Below, piece by piece: positions 36,874 through 43,005 of a stretch of DNA of 43,005 nucleotides (position 1 is its first letter; each line of letters starts with the position of its first letter). The translations under genes and the position numbers were made by a program. The notes beneath the pieces are model-generated. The model saw only the letters and a list, made by a program, of their open reading frames with translations, was not told where the DNA came from and did no database searches. Source of the stretch: an uncultured Gammaproteobacteria bacterium. Lineage in GTDB: Bacteria; Pseudomonadota; Gammaproteobacteria; Pseudomonadales; UBA5518. Location: NCBI GenBank assembly GCA_903928015.1, contig CAIYPF010000028.1, positions 1 to 43,005 of the forward strand, given 5' to 3'.

Positions 36874-38427
36874 TCAGGAGGCGAGGATGTCTTGCAGCGC
36901 TGCCATGCTCTCACGCGTGGCGTTTTCGCGCAGTGCACCCATGCGGATGCGCCGGAACAGCAGATCCTCGGCGTTGCGTGCCTGCTCGTGGCGCAGCCCC
37001 CAGGCAAGCGCGGCCAGGGTGCAGGGCATCTCGGGGTGCACGGGCGCGGCAAGTGCCGGCTCATCGCGCATCCATGCCTGCAGCGCGGGGGCTTCGGTGC
37101 CGTAGACCTCCAGCCATTCCTCTGCGGGCCATTCGGCGCTCGTGCGGTCCACGGCGCCGAAGATCCGCAGCTTCTCGGTGCGGCAGGGGGGTGCCTTCAG
37201 TCCGGCCGCGCGGAGGGCCTCGTCCAGTCCGTCCTCGGCCATCTTGCGATAGGTGGTCCATTTCCCGCCCATCACGCTGACAAGGCCGTGCGGCCCGGTT
37301 TCCACCACGTGTTCACGGCTGATCTTCTTGCTGGCCACGCCATCGGTGCCCTCGGGGTGCACCAGAGGGCGCTGTCCCGCGAAGGAAGCGAGCACATCGC
37401 CGCGTGTCGGCACGCGCTGCAGGTAGCGCCCGGCATTGGCGAGGATGAAGTCGATTTCTTCTTCCGTGGGTTGCGGGTCGAGTTCGGCGCGCGGCATGGG
37501 CGTATCGGTGGTGCCCACCAGCGTGTGCCCGTGCCAGGGGATCACGAAGAGCACGCGGCCGTCGTCGGTGTGCGGCACCATGATCGCGTGCTCGCCCGGC
37601 TGGAAGGAGCGGTCGAGCACCACGTGCACGCCCTGTGCGGGTTCTATCAGCGGTACCGCACGCGCACTTTCCATGGCGCGGATGCTGTCGGCGAAGATGC
37701 CCGTGCAGTTGATGACGGCGCGTGCGCGCACGGTGAATGCCGCGCCGCTCTCGTCGTCGTGCACGCGTGCGCCGCGTACGCGGCTGTTTTCCAGAAGGAG
37801 TTCATCCACGCGCAGCCCCGTGGCCGCGGCCGCACCGCATTCCACCGCTGTCCGCATCAGGCTGATCGCCATTCGCGCGTCATCGAACTGCCCGTCGAAA
37901 TACTCCACTCCCCCGCGAAGGCCATCGAGATGCGCGTTCGGGATGCGCGCCAATACTTCCTCGCGGTCGAGGAAGCGGCTGGGCTTCAGGTTGAGCCGCC
38001 CGGCGAGTGCGTCGTAGAGCAGCATGCCGGTGCCGTAGAAGGGGCCTTCCCACCACTGGTAGCTCGGCACCACGAAAGCGAGCGGGTGCACGAGGTGGGG
38101 TGCGTTGCGGTGCAGCAGGCCGCGCTCGTGCAGTGCCTCGCGTACGAGGCCGAACTCCATCTGCTCGAGGTAGCGCACGCCGCCGTGCACGAGCTTGGTG
38201 CTGCGGCTGCTGGTGCACTTGGCCCAGTCGTGGGCCTCGACGATCGCCGTGGAGAGCCCGCGGCTCGCGGCGTCCACCGCCACGCCGAGTCCGGTGGCGC
38301 CGCCGCCGATCACCAGTACGTCGAAATCGGTGGATCGCAGCCGCTGCAGCACCGCAGCGCGCGCCTGTGCCCCGGCACGATGCGCTTCGCGCAGGATCCG
38401 TACGGCAGACTCGTTCCATGCTGTCAT
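36874..38427 (-). CDS. glpD: Aerobic glycerol-3-phosphate dehydrogenase
   Basis: GlpD oxidises glycerol-3-phosphate to dihydroxyacetone phosphate and passes electrons to quinones at the inner membrane. The 517 residues contain the FAD Rossmann motif DVLVIGGGATGLGVAVDAASRG, then TSSRSTKLVHGGVRYLEQ and VIPWHGHTLVGTTDTP, with a C-terminal DAO_C helical domain. AAGGGAG lies 7 nt before the ATG at 38427. It begins 12 nt after the lnt stop. No glpF, glpK or glpR is present; this site is an insertion relative to the pseudomonad order. Confidence 0.94.
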   Translation of the reverse strand: MTAWNESAVRILREAHRAGAQARAAVLQRLRSTDFDVLVIGGGATGLGVAVDAASRGLSTAIVEAHDWAKCTSSRSTKLVHGGVRYLEQMEFGLVREALHERGLLHRNAPHLVHPLAFVVPSYQWWEGPFYGTGMLLYDALAGRLNLKPSRFLDREEVLARIPNAHLDGLRGGVEYFDGQFDDARMAISLMRTAVECGAAAATGLRVDELLLENSRVRGARVHDDESGAAFTVRARAVINCTGIFADSIRAMESARAVPLIEPAQGVHVVLDRSFQPGEHAIMVPHTDDGRVLFVIPWHGHTLVGTTDTPMPRAELDPQPTEEEIDFILANAGRYLQRVPTRGDVLASFAGQRPLVHPEGTDGVASKKISREHVVETGPHGLVSVMGGKWTTYRKMAEDGLDEALRAAGLKAPPCRTEKLRIFGAVDRTSAEWPAEEWLEVYGTEAPALQAWMRDEPALAAPVHPEMPCTLAALAWGLRHEQARNAEDLLFRRIRMGALRENATRESMAALQDILAS

Positions 38428-38439
38428 CGCCCGCTCCCT

Positions 38440-39972
38440 TCAGCCGTCTTCGGGAATTGCAGCACCCGGCCGTGCCAGCGCCGACACCAGCATCAGCAGG
38501 CACAGCACGATGACCGGCCAGTAACCCGCACGCGTGAACGGTGTGCTGCCCTCGCGTGGCTGCACCTGCCCGCGCACTACCTCGCGGCTGAACTGCCCGC
38601 CGCGCACCGTGATCGCGCCGCGATGATCGACCAGGGCCGAGATGCCGTCGTTGGTGGCGCGGAGCAGATCCCTGCTGTTCTCCAGAGCCCGCATCCGCGC
38701 CATTTCCAGGTGTTGCAGCGGGCCTAGCGAGGCGCCGAACCAGGTGTCGTTGCTCACCGTGAGCAGCAGGCCCGCGCCGGCCGCTCCGCGACGCACCAGT
38801 TCCGGATAGACGATCTCGTAGCAGATCGAGGGCGCAATGGTGGTGCCGCCGCCGCGCAGCAGCGCCTGCTCCGGCGGGCCGCTCGAGAAACTCGACATCG
38901 GCAGATCAAAAAAGGCGATCAGGCCGCGCAGCGCGCTCTCCAGCGGCACGTATTCGCCGAAAGGCACCAGATGGCGCTTGTGGTAGATGCCGGTTTCCGC
39001 GCCCAGCCCGACCACGCTGTTGAAGGCCACGTAGCCGCGCTTGCGGGAGGGATCCTCCTGACGGCTCGGCAGCCCGAGTATCAGCGTGCTGCCCGATGCC
39101 GCTGCGCGCGCGGCCTGCGTCGAGAGGAACTCGGTGACCGTGTCGAAGTACGCCGGCACCGAGGACTCGGGCCATACGACAAGATCGGTGCCCCAGAGCG
39201 GTTCGCTGAGATTCGCGTAGATGGCCAGCGTGTGCTCGAGGTGGTCTGGCTCCCACTTGAGAAGCTGGGGGATATTGCCCTGCACCAGTGCCACCGACAG
39301 GGGCTTGCCCGCAGGCTGGCTCCATTCGATGCGGCCTAGCGGCCAGGCGGCGAGCCACAGCGCAGCGAGCAGCGCCAACGCAGCGCCGCGCCGCAGCGGT
39401 TCGCTGCGTGAGGGGCCGGTAAGCAGCCACACCGCCGTCGCCGCGCTGAAGGCCAGCAGCAGTGCGATGCCATAAACGCCCACGACCGGCGCCCAGCCCG
39501 CAAGCGGGCCGTCGATCTGGCTGTAACCGGTGAGCAGCCACGGGAAGCCGGTCAGCACCCATTCCCGCGACCACTCGCACAGCACCCATATCGCAGGGAA
39601 TCCGAGCAGCAAGCCGCCGGGGCGGCCGCGCAACCAGCGCGCCCAGGCTCCCATCGCCAGTGCCGGGAACAGGGCGAGCCCGCCGCAGAACAGGAAGGTG
39701 AGTCCGGCGGCGAGCGGCACGGGCGCGTCGCCGTAGTGATGGATACTCACGAAAATCCAGGAAGTGCCGACGCCGAAGGAGCCCAACCCGAAAAGCCAGC
39801 CCCGCCAGGCCACTGCCGCCACCGGGCCGTTCAGGCAGACCGTTGCCAGCATGGCGAGCGAGAGCGGTGCCACCGCCCACCACCCCGTGGGCGCAAGCGA
39901 CAGCGGCAAGGCCGCACCGGAGAGCAGCGCTGCGGCCTGAGCCGCAAGGCCCGCGCGCTGGAAGCGTTTCAT
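38440..39972 (-). CDS. lnt: Apolipoprotein N-acyltransferase
   Basis: Lnt adds the third acyl chain to lipoproteins in the inner membrane. The 510 residues have about seven membrane spans around a periplasmic nitrilase-like domain. The catalytic residues are Glu in VVWPESSVPAYF, Lys in YHKRHLVPFGEYVPLE and Cys in PSICYEIVYPEL. The ATG overlaps the corC stop (ATGA), so translation is likely coupled. It serves the lipoproteins RlpA and LptE encoded nearby. Confidence 0.95.
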   Translation of the reverse strand: MKRFQRAGLAAQAAALLSGAALPLSLAPTGWWAVAPLSLAMLATVCLNGPVAAVAWRGWLFGLGSFGVGTSWIFVSIHHYGDAPVPLAAGLTFLFCGGLALFPALAMGAWARWLRGRPGGLLLGFPAIWVLCEWSREWVLTGFPWLLTGYSQIDGPLAGWAPVVGVYGIALLLAFSAATAVWLLTGPSRSEPLRRGAALALLAALWLAAWPLGRIEWSQPAGKPLSVALVQGNIPQLLKWEPDHLEHTLAIYANLSEPLWGTDLVVWPESSVPAYFDTVTEFLSTQAARAAASGSTLILGLPSRQEDPSRKRGYVAFNSVVGLGAETGIYHKRHLVPFGEYVPLESALRGLIAFFDLPMSSFSSGPPEQALLRGGGTTIAPSICYEIVYPELVRRGAAGAGLLLTVSNDTWFGASLGPLQHLEMARMRALENSRDLLRATNDGISALVDHRGAITVRGGQFSREVVRGQVQPREGSTPFTRAGYWPVIVLCLLMLVSALARPGAAIPEDG

Positions 39973-40829
39973 CCGCCCGATGCGCCCGGATCCAGATTCA
40001 GCCGCAGCAGGTGGATCTGGCGACTGTCGGCGTTCAGTACCTTGAACTGGAAGCCGTCGATCTCGGCCACCTCGTTGCGGCGCGGCAGGTGCCCGAAGGC
40101 CTGCATGACGATGCCGCCGATGGTGTCGAACTCCTCGTCGTTCAGCGCCGCGTCGAAGTACTCGTTGAATTCCTCGATGGGCGTGAGCGCCTTCACGAGG
40201 TAGTCGTTCTCCGAGAGCTTCTTGATGAAGGTGTCCTGCTGGCGATCGTGCTCGTCCTCGATGTCGCCGACGATTTCCTCCAGCACGTCCTCGATGGTCA
40301 CCAGCCCGGCCACGCCGCCGTACTCGTCGATCACGATCGCGATGTGATTGCGGTTCTCGCGGAATTCGCGCAACAGCACGTTCAGTCGCTTGCTCTCGGG
40401 GATGAAGGTGGCGGGACGCAGGAGCTGCGTGATCGCGAAGTGGTCGGGCGTGCCGGAGAGCAGCTGCGGCAGCAGGTCTTTTGCGAGCAGGATGCCGAGC
40501 ACGTCGTCGCTGGACTCGCCGATCACCGGGTAGCGGGAGTGTCCTGCGTCTATCACCTGCCGCAGCACGGCCTCGGGCTCGGCATCGGCGTGCAGGAAGA
40601 CCATCTGCGGGCGCGGGATCATCACGTCGCGCACCTGCTGGTGGGCAACGTCGAGCGCCCCCTGCATGATCTGGTGCGTCTCGGCGTCTATGACCTCGTT
40701 CTGCTCGGCCACCGCGAGGATGTCGAGCAGGTCTTTGCGGGTGTGCGGGTCGGAGGAGAAGATCTGGGCGATCTTCTCGAGCCAGGAGCGCTCGTCATTG
40801 TCGTCGTCGTGGTCGCGGTCGTCGCTCAT
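39969..40829 (-). CDS. corC: CBS-domain protein CorC/YbeX
   Basis: This 286-residue cytosolic protein has an acidic N-terminus. A CBS pair follows (about 65-185: VRDVMIPRPQMVFLHAD and IAIVIDEYGGVAGLVTIEDVLEEIVGDIEDE). The C-terminal CorC/HlyC transporter-associated domain contains EFNEYFDAALNDEEFDTIGG and LPRRNEVAEIDGFQFKVLNAD. It is linked to magnesium and cobalt efflux and to ribosome maintenance with YbeY. Its ATG overlaps the ybeY stop, and its stop overlaps the lnt start. Confidence 0.95.
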   Translation of the reverse strand: MSDDRDHDDDNDERSWLEKIAQIFSSDPHTRKDLLDILAVAEQNEVIDAETHQIMQGALDVAHQQVRDVMIPRPQMVFLHADAEPEAVLRQVIDAGHSRYPVIGESSDDVLGILLAKDLLPQLLSGTPDHFAITQLLRPATFIPESKRLNVLLREFRENRNHIAIVIDEYGGVAGLVTIEDVLEEIVGDIEDEHDRQQDTFIKKLSENDYLVKALTPIEEFNEYFDAALNDEEFDTIGGIVMQAFGHLPRRNEVAEIDGFQFKVLNADSRQIHLLRLNLDPGASGG

Positions 40830-41299
40830 CTGGCGGTGTCGGAAGAGGTGGGTGTGTAAGGGTCCGGTATGCCCATGTCGCCGAGGATACGACGCTCAAG
40901 GCCTTCCATGTGTGACGCCTGGCGTGGGCGCTCGTGGTCCAGGCCCAGCAGGTGCAGCGTGCCGTGCACGACCAGATGGGCCCAGTGCGCGCGCTCGGGC
41001 TTGTGCTGCTCGCGGGCTTCGCGGCGCAGCACGGGCGCGCAGAGCACGATGTCGCCGAGCAGCGGGAGCTTCACTCCGCGCGGGAGTTCGGCCGGAAACG
41101 ACAGCACGTTCGTGGCGTAGTCTTTGCCGCGGTAGCGGCCGTTCAGTTCCTGCATTTCGGCTTCATCGACCACGCGCAGGCAGAGTTCGGCGTCTTCGCG
41201 ACGGCCTGCCAGAGCGGCCCGTGACCACTCGCGCAGGCTGCGTTCGGAAGGCAGTCGGGGCAGGGCGCTCACCCGTTCCACATGGATGCGCGCCGCCAC
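40826..41299 (-). CDS. ybeY: Endoribonuclease YbeY
   Basis: YbeY is a zinc-dependent RNase for 16S rRNA 3' maturation and ribosome quality control. The zinc site is the HxxxHxxxxxH motif in VHGTLHLLGLDHE. DYATNVLSFPAELPRG and LLGDIVLCAPVLRREA are also typical. GTG at 41299, one base after the phoH stop, gives 157 residues, the usual length; the open frame beyond it overlaps phoH. A later in-frame GTG at 41281 is possible. Confidence 0.94.
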   Translation of the reverse strand: MAARIHVERVSALPRLPSERSLREWSRAALAGRREDAELCLRVVDEAEMQELNGRYRGKDYATNVLSFPAELPRGVKLPLLGDIVLCAPVLRREAREQHKPERAHWAHLVVHGTLHLLGLDHERPRQASHMEGLERRILGDMGIPDPYTPTSSDTAR

Positions 41300-41300
41300 C

Positions 41301-42314
41301 TCAGTTGCGTCCTGTGGGAGCGGGATTGCGGTTGTCGGGGTTCTCGAAGGCCTCGTAGGCCTCGACGATGCGCTGCACCAGCGGGTGGCGTACCACATCG
41401 CGCGGGCTGAACCAGGTGAAGCCGATGCCTTCCACGCCCTCCAGGAATTTCACCACCTGCGCGAGTCCCGAGGCGGTGCCGCGCGGGAGGTCGACCTGCG
41501 TGATGTCGCCGGTGATCACGGCCTTGGAGCCGAAGCCGATCCGCGTGAGGAACATCTTCATCTGTTCCGGCGTGGTGTTCTGGCTCTCGTCGAGGATCAC
41601 GAAGGCGTTGTTCAGCGTGCGGCCGCGCATGTAGGCGAGCGGGCAGACCTCGATCACGTGGCGCTCGATCAGCTTGGCTACGTGCTCGAAGCCCATCATC
41701 TCGTAGAGCGCGTCATAGAGAGGGCGCAGATACGGGTCGATCTTCTGGGCGAGGTCGCCGGGCAGGAAGCCGAGCTTCTCTCCCGCTTCCACAGCCGGGC
41801 GCACCAGCAGGATGCGCCGCACCTGATCTGATTCCAGCGCCGCCACCGCACAGGCCACGGCGAGGTAGGTCTTGCCGGTGCCCGCGGGCCCGATGCCGAA
41901 GTTGATGTCGTGGCCCAGGATCGAGCGCACGTAGTGCTGCTGGCTGCGGCCGCGGGGGCGCACCAGCATGCGCCGCGTACGCACGACGCCCGACAGGGCG
42001 GCGTCGGCATCGCTACCGTCTGGCACAGCCTCCACGGCCTCGGTCCCGGCCTCGCGCAGTTGCAGATGCACCTGCTCGGCGCCCAGCTCCAGATGCCGGG
42101 CGGTCTCGTCGTAGAGGGCGGAAATCACGGAGCGCGCGGTTTCGCAGGCCTCCGTGGACCCCTCGACGCTGAAGTGCGCGCCGCGGGTGCTGATGCGCAC
42201 ACCGAGCCGCTGTTCGATCAGCTGCAGGTGTTCGTCGTACTGCCCGCAAAGCCTTGCGAGTCGGCGCGAGTCAGCGGGTTCGAGGAGAAATCGGAGTGGA
42301 GGACTGCTGTTCAA
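41301..42314 (-). CDS. ybeZ: PhoH-like ATPase (YbeZ)
   Basis: This 337-residue P-loop ATPase of the PhoH family acts with YbeY. An N-terminal KH-like part covers about 1-110. Walker A is GPAGTGKT (142-149) and Walker B is in AFVILDESQNTT; the segments LVRPAVEAGEKLGFLPGD and VITGDITQVDLPRG are diagnostic. The only plausible start is TTG at 42314, since no ATG or GTG lies between it and the in-frame stop upstream at 42366-42368. The rare start may keep expression low. It heads ybeZ-ybeY-corC-lnt. miaB, the usual upstream neighbour, is absent. Confidence 0.93.
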   Translation of the reverse strand: MNSSPPLRFLLEPADSRRLARLCGQYDEHLQLIEQRLGVRISTRGAHFSVEGSTEACETARSVISALYDETARHLELGAEQVHLQLREAGTEAVEAVPDGSDADAALSGVVRTRRMLVRPRGRSQQHYVRSILGHDINFGIGPAGTGKTYLAVACAVAALESDQVRRILLVRPAVEAGEKLGFLPGDLAQKIDPYLRPLYDALYEMMGFEHVAKLIERHVIEVCPLAYMRGRTLNNAFVILDESQNTTPEQMKMFLTRIGFGSKAVITGDITQVDLPRGTASGLAQVVKFLEGVEGIGFTWFSPRDVVRHPLVQRIVEAYEAFENPDNRNPAPTGRN

Positions 42315-42433
42315 GTGGGGTGTGTTGGCCGCTGCGGCGGCTGGGGATGAGGCCGCAGGATAACGTCAATCCATGGGTGGTGAAAGCGTGCTCGCAGTGG
42401 GGCTGAGAACCGCCCCCGCCGCCCTGATGCTGG

Positions 42434-42511
42434 TCAGCTGCAGGCGGAGGCGGAGGCGATGCTGCCGAAAAAGCCGCATCCCGTGTCGCAGACTTTGCCC
42501 TTAGAACTCAT
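42434..42511 (-). CDS. Putative 25-residue Cys/Ser-rich peptide overlapping the receptor stop
   Basis: The ATG (42509-42511) lies in the last codons of the TonB-receptor gene (tATGagttctaa) and the frame runs to TGA at 42434-42436. The product starts MSSKGKVCDTGCGFF and continues GSIASASACS, giving three Cys and six Ser. Codons from the first Cys onward mostly end in C, like the genes around it. The shape recalls a precursor of a modified peptide, but no modifying enzyme is visible here. There is no clear ribosome site, so translation would rely on coupling. It may be a chance ORF. Confidence 0.3.
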   Translation of the reverse strand: MSSKGKVCDTGCGFFGSIASASACS

Positions 42512-43005
42512 AGACCAGATTGACGCCTAGGGTTCGGCGTTCCGACCAGGCGAGGTCCTGCGTGGTATAGCCTGCCGGCGAGGCACTGCCGTCCGGGGCC
42601 GGTACGGGGATTGCGGCACCGTTCGCTATGCCGTGCAGTATCCATTCCTTGTCGGTGACGTTGTTGGCGTAGACATCGATACGGCCCCTATGGCCGTTGG
42701 CCAGGTCGAGCCTCCACGAGAGTCGAGCATCCAGCAGCCCGGTCGACGGACGCGTGTAAAGATCACGCCCGGGAACGATCTTGCCCACAGGCGCAGAGAG
42801 GTAGATGAGGTCCTCCCAGCGATAGTTCAGTATCAGTGACACGTTGCTGGATGCGAGCTGCAGGAACTCCCAGTCGAGCGCCACGTTGTAGCTGTTCTTC
42901 GGCGCGTAGGGCATCGAGAACACACTGGCGACGTTGTCGCCGACTTTGTAGGGGGAGTAGGGGTTCGAGGCCGGATCGAAGGTCGTTCCTGCCGGCGCGA
43001 TGACC
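42501..43005 (-). CDS. TonB-dependent outer-membrane receptor, C-terminal part (5' end outside window)
   Basis: Only the last 167 codons are inside the window and the frame is open to the edge. It shows the final beta-strands of a TonB-dependent receptor: NSYNVALDWEFLQLASSNVS, SLILNYRWEDLIYLSAPVG, LDARLSWRLDL, GRIDVYANNVTDKEWI, and the ending RRTLGVNLVYEF with the terminal Phe needed for Bam insertion. The NNVTDKEW segment is the classic next-to-last strand motif. Ligand and plug domain cannot be judged. Confidence 0.9.
   Translation of the reverse strand, partial: VIAPAGTTFDPASNPYSPYKVGDNVASVFSMPYAPKNSYNVALDWEFLQLASSNVSLILNYRWEDLIYLSAPVGKIVPGRDLYTRPSTGLLDARLSWRLDLANGHRGRIDVYANNVTDKEWILHGIANGAAIPVPAPDGSASPAGYTTQDLAWSERRTLGVNLVYEF

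Noticed and set aside
41314-41332. GTGGGAGCGGG at the 3' end of ybeZ, resembling a REP head
   Set aside because: No second arm completes a palindrome and it codes for the ybeZ C-terminus; too weak to call.
42373-42507. Plus-strand Arg/Cys-rich frame in the gap after the receptor
   Set aside because: It is antisense to the micro-ORF, has a poly-Arg run from GGA/GGC repeats and no ribosome site.

Overview
This window is high-GC DNA from a gammaproteobacterium. The right half (about 17.9-42.3 kb) carries the block proA-nadD-rsfS-rlmH-mrdA-rodA-mltB-rlpA-dacC-ybeD-lipB-lipA, then holA-lptE-leuS and lnt-corC-ybeY-phoH on the other strand. From memory this is the gene order of Pseudomonas and its relatives. 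The added TonB-dependent receptor, short-chain dehydrogenases, 2-hydroxychromene-2-carboxylate isomerase-type protein and TPR-sulfotransferase suggest a marine or environmental lineage such as Cellvibrionales/Halieaceae. That placement is inference; I see no rRNA or tRNA to anchor it.

Left, accessory part (1-17.8 kb). It opens with the last 58 codons of a Gly-Asn-X repeat protein. A large envelope protein follows (HExxH peptidase, beta-propeller, outer-membrane barrel), then a PrsW-like intramembrane protease that converges on an ECF sigma factor. Next come apt and an alpha/beta hydrolase (minus), an SDR behind a perfect palindrome, and a single-chain adenylation-carrier-acyltransferase enzyme. 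These are followed by a secreted type B carboxylesterase, a second SDR, two divergent APC-superfamily amino acid transporters, a third SDR preceded by a 25-codon membrane micropeptide, a DsbA-fold isomerase and a DedA protein.

Core envelope block (17.9-31.8 kb, plus strand). proA, nadD, rsfS and rlmH overlap one another by 4-8 nt. They lead into the rod-shape machinery: PBP2 and RodA synthesise peptidoglycan, and MltB, RlpA and DacC trim it. Lipoate synthesis follows (ybeD/DUF493, lipB, lipA), then a TPR-sulfotransferase and a glutathione S-transferase.

Minus-strand block (31.9-42.3 kb). In transcription order it runs phoH-ybeY-corC-lnt-glpD-class II aldolase-leuS-lptE-holA. glpD and the aldolase are extra genes between lnt and leuS. 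leuS contains two in-frame copies of a dispersed-type palindrome. The window ends inside a TonB-dependent receptor gene whose stop overlaps a 25-codon cysteine-containing ORF.

The most interesting items are the adenylation-carrier-acyltransferase fusion, the palindromes inside leuS, the A_AAA_AAC slippery site at a domain boundary in the envelope metallopeptidase, the PrsW/ECF sigma pair with no anti-sigma gene, and the two micro-ORFs. No gap between genes exceeds 300 bases. I found no CRISPR array, insertion sequence, tRNA or rRNA.
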